Source of the DNA: Neoarius graeffei
Lineage: Eukaryota > Chordata > Actinopteri > Siluriformes > Ariidae
DNA length: 64,000 nt
Assembly (NCBI RefSeq): GCF_027579695.1
Contig: NC_083596.1
Coordinates: 17,325,755-17,389,754, forward strand
Reading direction: 5' to 3'
Shown piece by piece: positions 46,048 to 56,776 of the stretch (positions are counted from its first letter, which is position 1; the number at the start of each line of letters is the position of its first letter). The notes beneath the pieces are model-generated. The model was not told where the DNA came from. It searched no databases and was given only the letters and a program-made list of their open reading frames with translations. The translations under genes and the position numbers were made by a program.

Positions 46048-49000
46048 CGGGGCCTACCCTCTCTCCCGGACTCCCTGGCCAAGGAATCTACATCCCGGTC
46101 TCCATCTCCTGGGGTGAGTCTGTCCACTCTTGTCAAGCTTTGATAGACTCAGGGGCGGCTGGGAACTTTATGGATATTCACTTCGCCCAAAGCATCAATA
46201 TACCTACTGCACCTCTTGAAGTCCCTCTGTCTGTGTCTGCCCTCGATGGCCAAGCGTTAGGTGATGGAAGAGTCACTCAAGTTACTTCTCCAGTCTTCCT
46301 CCAGTCTCAAGGTCACAAGGAAGAAATATCCCTGCACCTGATTCCTTCACCTGAGTTCCCAGTTATTCTAGGCCTTCCTTGGCTTACTCGCCACAACCCT
46401 CGCATAGACTGGGTAACAAGCCAGGTTGTGGAATGGGGCCCTGCATGCCATGCCTCTTGTCTGCTCTCTAGCTCTCCTGTGTCTCCTGCCGAGCCCCCTG
46501 ATCTCACCGAGTTATCTCAAGTTCCCACAGAGTACTGGGATCTCAAGGAGGTATTCAGCAAGAGCAGGGCCGCCGTTCTTCCTCCGCACCGGGCCTACGA
46601 CTGTGCCATCGACTTGCTCCCTGGGACTACCCCTCCTCGTGGCAGACTGTTTTCACTCTCTCAGCCAGAACGCAAGGCCATGGAGGAATACCTCAAAGAT
46701 GCCCTGGTCTCTGGGTTTATTCGACCCTCCACTTCACCTGCTGGAGCCGGCTTCTTCTTTGTCGGCAAGAAGGATGGGGGGCTCCGACCATGTATTGATT
46801 ACAGGGGCCTGAATAAGATCACTGTGCGCAACCGATATCCCCTTCCGCTGATGTCCACAGCTTTCGACCTGCTCCAAGGCGCCACCGTCTTCACCAAGTT
46901 GGACCTACGGAACGCATACCACCTCATCCGTATCCGACAGGGAGACGAGTGGAAGACTGCCTTTAACACCCCGTCTGGGCACTACGAATACCAGGTGATG
47001 CCCTTCGGACTCACCAACGCACCAGCTGTTTTTCAGGCCCTAATCAATGACGTCTTAAGGGACATGATTAACCTATACGTTTTTGTCTACCTCGACGACA
47101 TCCTTATCTTTTCCAAGACCGTGCAGGAGCACCGCCACCATGTCCGCCAGGTTCTCCAGAGGCTGCTACAGAACAATCTGTTCGCCAAGGCCCAGAAATG
47201 CGAATTTCATGTTCCCGAGGTCTCCTTTCTGGGATTTATTGTACGGACAGGCCAACTCCAAATGGACCCTGCCAAGACCCTGGCCGTCCGGGACTGGCCT
47301 ACTCCCAAGTCCGTTAAGGAGGTTCAGCGGTTCTTAGGATTCGCTAACTTCTACCGCAAGTTCATCAGGAACTTCAGTTCTGTGGCAGCACCCATGTCAG
47401 ACCTCACCAAAGGGACAGGTGGATCTTATGGCTGGTCTCCTCAGGCAGAAAAGGCGTTCAAAGACCTCAAGGACCGCTTCTGCACGGCACCCATTCTGGT
47501 TCTCCCGGACACCTCCCAACCATTCATCGTGGAGGTGGACGCCTCGGACAGTGGTGTCGGCGCGGTGCTCTCTCAACGTTCGGAAGGAAAGCTGCACCCC
47601 TGCGCTTACTTCTCCCACCGCCTGAGTCCTGCTGAGTCCCGGTACGATGTGGGGGATCGAGAACTGCTAGCGGTCAAACTGGCCCTTGAGGAGTGGAGGC
47701 ACTGGCTGGAGGGAGCACAACATCCATTCCTGGTTTGGACTGACCACAAGAACCTGGAGTACCTCCAGCAAGCCAAGAGACTGAACCCTCGACAGGCTAG
47801 GTGGGCCCTGTTTTTCAGTCGGTTTGACTTCACCCTCTCATACCGCCCCGGCTCCAAGAACACCAAACCTGACGCACTGTCCAGGCTGTTCTCTGCTACT
47901 AACAGGGAGAATGAAGTCGGGCCTATTATCCCTGTGTCCCGGATTGTGGCCCCTGTCCGCTGGGGTATTGAGGAGGCTGTCCGACGAGCCCAACGCCAGG
48001 ACCCCGGTCCTGGGACGGGGCCACCAGGCCTCTTGTACGTCCCACATCAAGCCCGGGCCAAGGTTCTCCAGTGGGGTCACTCTTCCCCTCTCACCGCCCA
48101 CCCGGGAGCTCGGAGGACCCTGGACTTCCTGAAAAGACGCTTCTGGTGGCCTAACATGGAGCAGGAAGTAAGGTCATTTGTCCTGTCCTGTGAGGTTTGC
48201 ACCAGAACCAAGAACCCACGACAGCGTCCCCAGGGTCTCCTGCATCCTCTGACCATTCCCCGGCGTCCCTGGTCCCACGTGGCAGTCGACTTTATCACGG
48301 GTCTCCCTGAGTCACAAGGTAACACGGTCATTTTGGTCTTAGTTGACAGATTCTCCAAGGCCTGCCGCTTCATACCACTGTGCAAACTCCCCTCTGCTCT
48401 TGAAACTGCGAAACTTTTGTTTAATCATGTCTTCCGAGTCTTTGGTCTTCCACAGGACATCGTCTCAGACCGAGGGCCCCAGTTCTCCTCCCGAGTGTGG
48501 CACGGGTTCTGCAAGGTCATCGGAGCCACTGCCAGCCTCTCCTCTGGGTTTCACCCACAGTCCAATGGTCAGACGGAGAGGCTCAACCAGGACCTGGAAA
48601 CCACCCTGCGAGGCCTGGCTATGGATAACCCGACATCGTGGAGCACCTGGCTGCCATGGGCGGAGTACGCCCACAACACCCTGCAGTCATCGGCCACCAA
48701 GCTGTCGCCATTCCAGTGCCAATTCGGGTTCCAGCCACCTCTGTTCCCGGACCAGGAGGAGGACGCGGGGGTGCCCTCGGTCAACCAATATGTGAGACGG
48801 TGTCGCAAGACCTGGAGCAAGGTCAGGAAGACCCTCATACAGACCTCCAGAACCAACCAGACTCAGGCCAACCGCCATAGAAGACCTGCACACGCTTTCC
48901 GCCCTGGGCAGCGTGTTTGGCTGTCCACTAAGGACCTTCCACTGCGGGTGGAGAACCGCAAGCTTGCTCCTCGCTACATTGGCCCCTTCAAGGTGGTGCG

Positions 49001-49346
49001 CAGGGTGAACCCTGTCTCCTACCGGCTCCAGTTGCCCCGGACTCTGAGGATCAACCCCACTTTCCATGTTTCCCTGTTACGGCCCGTACTGACGTCTACG
49101 TATGCCCCTGCCCCTAGGAACCCCCCACCCCCCCGCATCTTCCAGGGGCAGACTGTGTTCACTGTGAATCGCCTGCTTGACTCCCGCCGGGTCCGCGGCG
49201 GGTTGCAATATCTGGTGGACTGGGAGGGCTATGGTCCTGAGGAGCGCTGCTGGGTTCCTGCTCGGGATGTCCTTGATAAAGAACTATGTCGGGACTTCCA
49301 TTCGGCCCATCCGGATCGCCCTGGGAACGTCAGGAGACGCTCCTAG
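45951..49346 (+). CDS. pol: Pol polyprotein: protease, RT, RNase H, integrase, chromodomain
   Basis: Open over 1131 codons in the -1 frame, with entry by frameshift at 46008-46014; the listed 5' end is just the first ATG. Order: protease with [13 protein letters not shown] with [24 protein letters not shown] and [12 protein letters not shown], RNase H with [15 protein letters not shown] and [10 protein letters not shown], zinc-binding H-H-C-C, integrase DDE ([29 protein letters not shown]), GPY-like RYIGPFKVV, and a chromodomain [17 protein letters not shown] [20 protein letters not shown] near the end. All catalytic positions that I can check are present. The chromodomain of this group steers integration toward modified histones. 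Confidence 0.95.
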   Translation: MLHLLWQAWSLPSIMSRTLGKRTAPSSRGRVVTGPTLSPGLPGQGIYIPVSISWGESVHSCQALIDSGAAGNFMDIHFAQSINIPTAPLEVPLSVSALDGQALGDGRVTQVTSPVFLQSQGHKEEISLHLIPSPEFPVILGLPWLTRHNPRIDWVTSQVVEWGPACHASCLLSSSPVSPAEPPDLTELSQVPTEYWDLKEVFSKSRAAVLPPHRAYDCAIDLLPGTTPPRGRLFSLSQPERKAMEEYLKDALVSGFIRPSTSPAGAGFFFVGKKDGGLRPCIDYRGLNKITVRNRYPLPLMSTAFDLLQGATVFTKLDLRNAYHLIRIRQGDEWKTAFNTPSGHYEYQVMPFGLTNAPAVFQALINDVLRDMINLYVFVYLDDILIFSKTVQEHRHHVRQVLQRLLQNNLFAKAQKCEFHVPEVSFLGFIVRTGQLQMDPAKTLAVRDWPTPKSVKEVQRFLGFANFYRKFIRNFSSVAAPMSDLTKGTGGSYGWSPQAEKAFKDLKDRFCTAPILVLPDTSQPFIVEVDASDSGVGAVLSQRSEGKLHPCAYFSHRLSPAESRYDVGDRELLAVKLALEEWRHWLEGAQHPFLVWTDHKNLEYLQQAKRLNPRQARWALFFSRFDFTLSYRPGSKNTKPDALSRLFSATNRENEVGPIIPVSRIVAPVRWGIEEAVRRAQRQDPGPGTGPPGLLYVPHQARAKVLQWGHSSPLTAHPGARRTLDFLKRRFWWPNMEQEVRSFVLSCEVCTRTKNPRQRPQGLLHPLTIPRRPWSHVAVDFITGLPESQGNTVILVLVDRFSKACRFIPLCKLPSALETAKLLFNHVFRVFGLPQDIVSDRGPQFSSRVWHGFCKVIGATASLSSGFHPQSNGQTERLNQDLETTLRGLAMDNPTSWSTWLPWAEYAHNTLQSSATKLSPFQCQFGFQPPLFPDQEEDAGVPSVNQYVRRCRKTWSKVRKTLIQTSRTNQTQANRHRRPAHAFRPGQRVWLSTKDLPLRVENRKLAPRYIGPFKVVRRVNPVSYRLQLPRTLRINPTFHVSLLRPVLTSTYAPAPRNPPPPRIFQGQTVFTVNRLLDSRRVRGGLQYLVDWEGYGPEERCWVPARDVLDKELCRDFHSAHPDRPGNVRRRS
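46008..46053 (+). promoter_or_regulatory. Probable -1 ribosomal frameshift signal
   Basis: Heptamer GGGAAAA at 46008-46014 in the gag frame as G GGA AAA. A 5-nt spacer follows, then an 8-bp stem GCCCCGTC (46020-46027) / GACGGGGC (46046-46053). The loop GAGGG bases can pair downstream with CCCTC or CTCCC near 46056-46067, giving a possible pseudoknot. The heptamer resembles the GGGAAAC site of PEG10. Confidence 0.8.
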
Positions 49347-49355
49347 AGGGGGGGG
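49345..49355 (+). other. Polypurine tract
   Basis: AGAGGGGGGGG just upstream of the 3' LTR is the expected plus-strand primer. It overlaps the pol stop codon (49344-49346). Confidence 0.8.
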
Positions 49356-49358
49356 TCC

Positions 49359-49793
49359 TGTTAGGACTAGGACTGTTTTTGGCCTCTAGAGGCCGCCACT
49401 GTTCCTGTGTTTTGTGTTTGTGTTAATTGCCTAATTATCTTCACCTGTGTCCTTAATTAGTTTGTCTATTTATACCCCTGAGTTCAGTCCTCTTGTCACG
49501 GAGTCTTTGTGCTGTTATGTTTATCTCCAGTTTCCTTTGTACTGTGTTTTTTGATCTTCTTAGCTTTTGAATTTTTGCACTTTGCTTTTCTTTTGAATTA
49601 TACTCTTTGGTTTTTTTTTTTTGTCTTTTGTTTTGCCCTGTATATAGTGTATATAGTTTAAATAAACCTTTTGATTCTTTTTCTACTTCCGCCTCACGCC
49701 TCTGCATTTGAGTCATCCCCCTGGTGGCCTAGTGGGGGTTTGCTGGATTATCACACCAACGAACCAGGTTCGAATCCCAGCAAAACCCTAACA
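49359..49793 (+). repeat. 3' LTR
   Basis: Same 435-bp length as the 5' LTR, with the same TATA box, AATAAA and T run. Target duplicate gctgt follows. Confidence 0.95.
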
Positions 49794-49798
49794 GCTGT

Positions 49799-50535
49799 GG
49801 TCAGATGAGTCTACATTTTAGCTTGTTTTCGGGAAAACCGGATGTCTAGTTCGAAGTGGTCATGTTCACATTTGGCATCCAGTTTGTTATCAGAGAAAGG
49901 TGCCAAAGCAAGCATCTGTGATGGTTTGGGGTGCATCAGTATCCACACCATGTGTGTGATGGTACCATTGACAGAGAGGCATATGTTGCCATCAAGATGA
50001 CGTCTCTTCCTGGGAAGTCCGTGCTTATTTCAGCAGGACAATGCCTCATTCTGCACGGGCTACAACAGTGTGGCTTCATAGACACAGAGTGCATGTGCTT
50101 GACTGGCCTGTTGCCAGTCCAGATCTGTCTCCTATTGAGAATGTATAGCGCATCATGAAGAGGAGAATCAGACAACAGCGACCACGGACTGTTGAGCAGC
50201 TGAAGTCTTGTATCAAGCAAGAATGAACAAAAATTCCAACTGCAAAACTGTAACAATTAATATGTTCAGGTCTCATATGATTAATAAGTGTTATTAAAAG
50301 GAAAGGTGATGTGTAACAGTGGTAATAATGCCTCTGTTCCAACATTTGAGTGTGTTGTAAGCATCAAATTCTAACTTTTATATTCACAAAATAATTAAGT
50401 TGGTCAGTAAAACTATTGAAAAGCTTTTTTTGTACTTTTCAGTTAAATAAAGGTTCACATGAATTAACAAATCACAGATTTTTGTTTTTAATTGCATTTT
50501 GGAAAATATCCCAACTTTTCTGGAAATGGGATTTG
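49799..50535 (+). pseudogene. Tc1-like transposase remnant, 3' half
   Basis: WSDESTF starts the catalytic block right at the Gypsy junction. KQASVMVWGASVS, RLFLGSPCLFQQDNAS and SYEECIA-like pieces follow in broken frames, ending with LIKRKGDV. The 3' element end reads AACTTTTCTGGAAATGGG with TTTG and TA near 50535. Several stops and frameshifts are present. Confidence 0.75.
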
Positions 50536-50990
50536 TAACAAAATATTTTTAAAAATAGCATTTTCTGCCAAAAATACAACTCCAGATTATTGAATACTAT
50601 ACAAAATGTTGGGAAATAAACGCAAACAATGTCAGCCTTGAAAAAACAAATTATTAACATTTCACTTAGGCACCAAAAGATTTCCACTACATGGTCAAAT
50701 GTTTGTAGAAGCTGTGTGAAAGGATTTGCAGGAAAAGAGGACCTTCCTGACAAAACCCCACAAAATGTTCATTTTATTGGGTTTTGCCAAGCATCATTGC
50801 AATTACAGTTAGGTTCGTGTCATGGTCAGACACGATCAAAATCAGACCGACTGGCCCTGCACACCATCAGCATTTATGTATTTTATAGAAGAGATTACAT
50901 TACTTACGAAAACTTTTATGACTAAAAAAAATTGTGTTCAAATTTTTTTTTTTCAAAACTATTAATAATTGCTTGCGTTATTGATTTTAC
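50536..50990. other. Intergenic, nothing recognised
   Basis: No supported feature. Confidence 0.35.
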
Positions 50991-51752
50991 ACTCACCAAA
51001 CACTTTATTAGGAACACTATACTAATACTGGGTAGCGCCTCACTTTGCCCTCAAAATAGTCTCAATTCTTCATGGCATCTTTTGAGATTCTGGTCCATGT
51101 TGATATGATTGCATCACACAATTCCTGCAGATTGTTCAGGTGTGCTTTCATGCTGCAAATCTCCCATTCTACCACATCCCAAAGGTGTTCTATTGGATTC
51201 AGATCCAGTGACTGGGAAGACCATTAAGGAACACTGTACTCACTTTCATGTTCATGAAACCAGTTTGAGATGATTTCTGCTTTGTGACGATGCACTATCA
51301 TGTTGGAAGTAGCCATTAGAAGACAGGTCAATTGTGGCCATGATGGGACACAAACGGTCAGCAACAATACTAAATGGGCTGTAGCATTCCATTAATGATT
51401 GATGGGTATTAACAAGCCCAAAGTGTAGCAAGAAACCATTCCCCTCCACATTACACCACCTCCACCAGCCTGGACTGTTGACATGAGGCATGTTGGGTCC
51501 ATGGATTCATGATGTTGGCACCAAATTCTGACCCTACCATCTGTGTGCCTCAGCACAAATCAAGATTCAAGGTTACATTTTTTCAGTCTTCAGCTGTCCA
51601 GTGTTGGTGAGTCAGTCTATGCCCACTGCAGCCACAGCTTTCTGTTCTTGGCTGACAGAAGTGGAACCCAGCTTTGTCTTGTACTGTTGTAGCCCATCAG
51701 CCTCAAGGTTTGACATGTTGTGCATTCTGAGATGCTTTTCTGCTCAACACAA
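50991..51752 (-). repeat. Old dispersed repeat (CACTCACC...CTTTATTAGGAACAC type), part 1
   Basis: CACTCACCAAACACTTTATT and TGTTCTATTGGATTCAGATC are typical of a common fish repeat. Its continuation (GAGTGGTTATCTGAATTACT) resumes at 55228 after a SINE insertion. No protein recognised. Confidence 0.6.
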
Positions 51753-51954
51753 TTAAGAAGAAGAAACCTTTGTCACATGTACACTTCAAGCACAGTGAGA
51801 TTCATCCTCTGCATTTAACCTATCTGAAGCAGTGAACAAACGCGCGCACACACCCAGAGCAGTGGGCAGCCATACTACAGCGCCCGGAGAGCAGTCAGGG
51901 GTTAAGTACCTTGCTCAAGGGTACTTCAGCCCAAGGCCACCCCACATTAACTGA
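51753..51954 (-). mobile_element. SINE 3' part, split by a Tc1 element
   Basis: CCTCTGCATTTAACCTATCT and GCAGTGGGCAGCCATACTAC match the tail of the SINE at 40440-40763. The rest of this copy, its V domain and head, is at 55073-55227, so this is one SINE with a V-domain head and the second-family tail. Confidence 0.75.
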
Positions 51955-52751
51955 CAGTGGTGCTTGAAAGTTTGTGAACCCTTTAGAATTTTCTATATTT
52001 CTGCATAAATATGACCTAAAACATCATCAGATTTTCACACAAGTCCTAAAAGTAGATAAAGAGAACCCAGTTAAACAAATGAGACAAAAATATAATACTT
52101 GGTCATTTATTTATTGAGGAAAATGATCCAATATTACATATGTGAGTGGCAAAAGTATGTGAACCTCTAGGATTATCAGTTAATTTGAAGGTGAAATTAG
52201 AGTCAGGTGTTTTCAATCAATGGGATGCCAATCAGGTGTGAGTGGGCACCCTGTTTTATTTAAAGAACAGGGATCTATCAAAGTCGGATCTTCACAACAC
52301 ATGTTTGTGGAAGTGTATCATGGCACAAACAAAGGAGATTTCTGAGGACCTCAGAAAAAGCGTTGTTGATGCTCATCAGGCTGGAAAAGGTTACAAAACC
52401 ATCTCTAAAGAGTTTGGACTCCATCAATCCACAGTCAGACAGATTGTGTACAAATGGAGGAAATTCAAGACCATTGTTACCCTCCCCAGGAGTGGTCGAT
52501 AGGGTGCATCAGTTTCCCCCTAAAAATGAAAAGTTCCTCCGATCATGATGCATTTTTGTTTTTATGTTCCTTTTGGTAAGAAAACACACTGGGTGAAATA
52601 TTTTGACAAAATTAAAAAGTTTAATGGTGGCACCAGGAGCTCAAAGTTATGGGAAAAGCTGCTATTTTGACTTATGACAAAATTTCTATCACTTTTCATG
52701 AAACATTATGGCACCTTATAGAGTATACCAAATATCTTAGATACTGTAGAC

Positions 52752-53007
52752 CAGGGGTGTCAAACCTGATCCATAAAGGGCCGTGTGGCTGCAGGTTTTC
52801 ATTCCAGCCATGCAGCAGCACCCTGATTTGGCTTATTCAATCAACTGACACACCCACCCTTTAATCAAGGGTGGGTGTGGCTGCAAGTATTTGACTGTGT
52901 GAAGACAGTTCAGTTGATTGAATGAGCCAAGTCAGGTGTGCTGCTGCATGGCTGGAATGAAAACCTGCAGCCACAAGGCCCTTTATGGATCAGGTTTGAC
53001 ACCCCTG
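52752..53007. mobile_element. Small hAT MITE, CAGGGGTGTCAAA ends
   Basis: 256 bp, almost entirely two inverted arms. Ends CAGGGGTGTCAAACCTGATC and its inverse are flanked by ctgtagac at 52744-52751 and 53008-53015. Confidence 0.92.
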
Positions 53008-53215
53008 CTGTAGACAGTATGTCTAGAATGTCTAAAAATATTTGGAGGTTTATTTTAGGGTGTCACTAGCATTATCTATCAATGTTATAACCCTGGTTTT
53101 AAGCTTGCCACCTATGCATATGCTAGCCCCTATTAAAGTTATAATGATGCTGGATTACCTGTTTTCAAGACAACTGAAGATACAAGTGAAATGTTAAGAA
53201 GCAAATTCTCAATGT

Positions 53216-53521
53216 CTATTTCCTATGTGGTCGTCTCAGATTTGGAGCCATTACTCTGTCTTTTGCTACAACTTGCACAATGTTCTGGAATCTTTCTTCT
53301 ATTGTGGCAGAACCAACTTTCTCATGGGCTAGTTTAACCCCACGCTCTGCCACATCATTTGTCACAATGAAGTTTGCAAGTGTTGGCTTTATCCTCTGGT
53401 AAGATGCCAAGCCATCCCATTGTGACACTGGCGTTGAGAGCAGATGATCATCAAATATATCAAAAGCTGCAAAGAACAGCCACGAGTCTTCACCTATGAA
53501 GTTTTCCAGTTTGAGGGCCAC
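53216..53521 (-). pseudogene. Transposon-derived protein fragment
   Basis: Minus-strand frame of 101 codons reads FIGEDSWLFFAAFDIFDDHL then IVTNDVAERGVKLAHEKVG and NIVQVVAKDRVMAPN. The NDVAERGVKL block recurs in large uncharacterised transposon proteins of fish and invertebrates, by my recall. It is probably the C-terminal part of the protein of the host hAT-like element. Not a complete gene. Confidence 0.55.
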
Positions 53522-54696
53522 AAGAAATCAATAAATGGAGTCCAACATTGTGATTCAAACCTTATGCGAAAACATAAAATAAGCGTTTTTTGGCAAAAAA
53601 TGAACCTCATGGTGCCACCATTAGACTTTTGAATATGGTCAAAAAAATGTACAGGATGTCTTTATTGGTGAAAAGGAACACCCAAACAAAAATGCATCAG
53701 ATTTTATGAAAGTGAGGGCAACTGATGCACCCTAGTGGTCGACCAACAAAGATCACTCCAAGAACAAGGGATGTAATAGTCAGCAAGGTCACAAAGGACC
53801 CCAGGGTAACTTCTAAGCAACTGAAGGCCTCTCTCACATTGGTTAATGTTCATGAGTCCACCATCAGGAGAACACTGAACAACGATGGTATGCATGGCAG
53901 GGTTGCAAGGAGAAAGCCATTGCTCTCCAAAAAGAACATTGCTGCTCGTCTGCAGTTTGCTAAAGATCACGTGGTCAAGCCAGAAGGCTATTGGAAAAAT
54001 GTTTTGTGGATAGATGATACCAAAATAGAATTTTTTGGTTTAAATGAGAAGAGTTATGTTTGGAGAAAGGAAAACACTACATTCCAGCATAAGAACCTTA
54101 TCCCATCTGTGAAACATGGTGGTGGTAGTATCGTGGTTTGGGCTTGTTTTGCTGCATCTGGGCTAGGATGGCTTGCCATCATTGATGGAACAATGAATTC
54201 TGAATGATACCAGCAAATTCTGAAGGAAAATGTCAGGACATCTGTCCATGAACTGAATCTCAAGAGAAGATGGGTCATGCAGCAAGACAACGACCCTAAG
54301 CACACAAGTCATTCTACCAAAGAATGGTTCAAGAAGAATAAAGTTAATGTTTTGGAATGGCCAAGTTAAAGTCCTGACCTTAATCCAATCGAAATGTTGT
54401 GGAAGGACCTGAAGTGAGCAGCTCATGTGAGGAAACCCACCAACATCCCAGAGTTGAAGCTGTTCTGTATGGAGGAATGGGCTAAAATTCCTCCAAGCCG
54501 GTGTGCAGGACTGATCAACAGTTACCAGAAACATTTAGTTGCAGTTATTGCTGCACAAGGGGGTCACACCAGATACTGAAAGCAAAGGTTCACATCCTTT
54601 TGCCACTCACAGATATGTAATACTGGATAATTTTCCTAAATAAATAAAATGACCAGGTATAATATTTTTGTCTCATTTGTTTAACTGGGTTCTCTT

Positions 54697-54971
54697 TATT
54701 AACCCCGCCGACAGTAGTCGGAGGGGTTATTATTTTCACCTGCGTCAGTCTGTGTGTGTGTATCTGTCTGTCTGTGTGTGTGTCTGCAAGATATCTCAAG
54801 AACCAATGGATCGATTTGGACCAAATTTTGTACATGTGTTGCCAATCACCCAGGAAGGAAACCATTAAATTTTGGAGGTCAAAGGTCAAGGTCATGGCAG
54901 AACTTCGAAATTTTCGCCCAATGTATTTTAATAGGGAAAAGGCGGGGTTTGCACTCGTTAGAGTGTCCCTG
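54697..54971 (+). mobile_element. Insert of AACCCCGCCGACAGTAG type
   Basis: This segment separates TTCTCTTTAT from CTACTTTTAGGACTTG, which are contiguous in the opposite arm of the Tc1 element (52040-52060). It starts AACCCCGCCGACAGTAGTCG and contains TG-rich microsatellite sequence. Family not identified. Confidence 0.6.
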
Positions 54972-55072
54972 TCTAGTCTACTTTTAGGACTTGTGTGAAA
55001 ATCTGATGATGTTTTAGGTCATATTTATGCAGAAAATTGTAAAGGGTTCACAAACTTTCAAGCACCAGTGTA

Positions 55073-55227
55073 ACTGCATGTCTTTGAACTGTGGGGGAAA
55101 CCGGAGCACACCCACGCTGACAACATCCAAACTCCACACAGAAAGGCCCCCGCCGGCTGCTGGACTCGAACCCAGAACCTTCTTGCTATGAGGCGACAGT
55201 GCTAACCACGACACCACCGTGCCGCCC
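55073..55227 (-). mobile_element. V-SINE head and V domain, split copy
   Basis: Minus-strand head GGGCGGCACGGTGGTGTCGT and V domain ending at the Tc1 junction. It pairs with 51753-51954. Confidence 0.8.
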
Positions 55228-55372
55228 AGATATATAGAGTGGTTATCTGAATTACTGTAGCCTTCCTGTCAGCTCAGACCAGTTTGACCATTCTCCACTG
55301 ACTTCTCTCATCTCTTAGAACTGGCACTTACTGGATGTTTTTTTCTTTTCTTTTCATTTTACTTATTTTCAT
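55228..55372 (-). repeat. Old dispersed repeat, part 2
   Basis: GAGTGGTTATCTGAATTACT and CTTCCTGTCAGCTCAGACCA continue the repeat left off at 51752. Confidence 0.55.
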
Positions 55373-55387
55373 AAAGGTAGTAGTTGA

Positions 55388-55820
55388 CTTAATATCCTCA
55401 ACTCCGCCACCTCCAACTTTGACTCCCTTAACGAAGAGACAGGAGACAAAGTTGGAGATGGCGGAGTTGAGGATGTTAAGGTTTGCGATGGGAGTGACAA
55501 GGTTGGACAGGATAAGGAACGAGCACATCAGAGGGACAGCACATGTGGAGAGCTTGGGAATTAAGCTAAGAGAGATGAGACTGAGATGGTACGGGCACAT
55601 CCTGAGAAGAGATGCAGAGCATGTTGGAAGGAGAATGTTAAGGATGGAGCTGCCAGGCACACGAAACCGAGCAAGGCCAAAGAGAAGATGTATGGATGTG
55701 GTGAGAGGACATGAAAGTGGCAGGCGTGGTCGAGAAGGATGCGGAAGACAGGGAGCAATGGAGACGAAAGATCTGCTGTGGCGACCCCTAATCGGGAGCA
55801 GCCAGAAGAAGACGAAGAAG
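55388..55820 (+). mobile_element. 5'-inverted, truncated RTE-type LINE tail
   Basis: Flanked by a 15-bp duplication aaaggtagYagttga (55373-55387 and 55821-55835). The frame encodes the C-terminal LINE block RLRWYGHILRRDAEHVGRRM and PKRRCMDVVRGHESGR. The first about 45 bp are the reverse complement of a stretch just downstream, so the 5' end folded back. Confidence 0.82.
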
Positions 55821-55835
55821 AAAGGTAGCAGTTGA

Positions 55836-56149
55836 TTGTGTAAGGTTACAAAACTGTAATATCAAGCATAATAGATAAAACCAGTAGGAATGTTATGAGT
55901 ACCAAAATTCCACAGCATTTTTAAAACAAAAGAATAGACTACAATACTGTAGTGACTTATTGAAGATTGAGGTGACAGTGAGGTGGAAAATAAACTAAAA
56001 ATAATAGTACAATATGAGGTTAAATACAAAGGTTGAGTACACAGCAATACAAATCCCCTAAAATAAAATGAAAATAAATAAACTTTAAAAAAAAAAGAAA
56101 GAAAGGCGGGAACACAAAGCACTCTATGGAGTAGTGATGAGGACTCTGA
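55836..56149. other. Intergenic, nothing recognised
   Basis: No supported feature. Confidence 0.4.
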
Positions 56150-56715
56150 GTCTTTTCAGTGAGTCAGATCATTTGGCTCAGCTCACCAAAAAGAACCGAA
56201 TCTTTCGGCTCCCAAACGGCTCATTTCCTAAACCGTAGTTTGTGGCATTTTTCTATCAGTGATTGCTCTTCTTTGCTTAAATATGACTGAAATTGTTTCA
56301 GAAAAGATCTAAATATATGCTCCAGTTAATAATACAACCGTAATTTATATTTTATGTGTATAATCGATTGAAATCTTTATATCACCAAGGCAGCAGCTTT
56401 GCGATTCAAACACAGATCCTCACATCCGATTCACTCGAACGAACAGCACAACAACAAAAGCTTCAGTCAGCATTTTTTTAAATTAAATTATACTACAAGA
56501 GTAATGGTACTTATTCCGACTAAATTTAAACAAAAAAGAAAGAAAGAAAAAGAAGATGAATCACGCAAACGACTCATCTGATTCGGCTCTCTATGTTCAG
56601 CTAAAAGAACCGACTCTTTGGTGAACGACACTGCGAAGAGTCACTTCAGAACAGTGATCGTTGGTTGAGACTCCTGTGTGAGGTGCAGAGTGGAAGTTTC
56701 TAGAAATTATCCAAC

Positions 56716-56776
56716 ATGAACAGTCTGCTTTTGTATTTTCTTCTGGCTTTAGTTTTTAAAGCCTGTATCTGTGTGG
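56716..56776 (+). CDS. Predicted first exon with signal peptide, unit 1
   Basis: ATG at 56716 encodes MNSLLLYFLLALVFKACICV, a hydrophobic signal-peptide-like start. A consensus donor follows directly (TGTGTGG|GTGAGTG), phase 1. The upstream CAAC before ATG is in fair context. No second exon was recognised downstream, so the gene family is unknown; secreted or immunoglobulin-type receptor genes often start this way. Copied in unit 2. Confidence 0.55.

Larger units (their letters stand above)
44580..49793 (+). mobile_element. Complete Ty3/Gypsy chromovirus, Tf1/sushi type
   Basis: Two LTRs of 435 bp, TGTTAGGA...CCTAACA, are flanked by gctgt (44575-44579 and 49794-49798). Between them lie gag and an intact pol in the -1 frame, with chromodomain. 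No lesion seen in either ORF. It inserted into an older Tc1 remnant whose 3' part follows. The LTRs are equal in length and read the same by eye, so the insertion looks recent. Confidence 0.96.
52500..53734. mobile_element. hAT-type element, TAGGGTGCATCAG ends
   Basis: Ends TAGGGTGCATCAGTTTCCC and CAACTGATGCACCCTA are flanked by gtggtcga at 52492-52499 and 53735-53742. Inside lie a 256-bp hAT MITE and a minus-strand protein fragment. Confidence 0.9.
52320..54579 (+). pseudogene. Tc1-like transposase split by a hAT element
   Basis: ATG at 52320 starts MAQTKEISEDLRKSVVDAHQ, a paired-type DNA-binding region, up to LPRSGR at 52499. After the hAT element it resumes at 53743 with PTKITPRTRDVIVSKVTKDP and the catalytic block VLWIDDTKIEFFGLNEKSYV. 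VMQQDNDPKHTSHS, SPDLNPIEMLWKDLK and HTRY with TGA at 54577-54579 follow. Three in-frame stops lie in the last third. Removing the insert and one duplicate gives a nearly continuous frame. Confidence 0.88.
51955..55070 (+). mobile_element. Tc1-like transposon, nested host of further elements
   Basis: Left end CAGTGGTGCTTGAAAGTTTG; right end CAAACTTTCAAGCACCAGTG, followed by TA at 55071-55072. The left flank does not end in TA (there are a few extra bases, actga), so the duplication is imperfect. Contents: broken transposase, hAT element (52500-53734) and a CCCCGCCGACAGTAG-type insertion (54697-54971). Confidence 0.85.
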
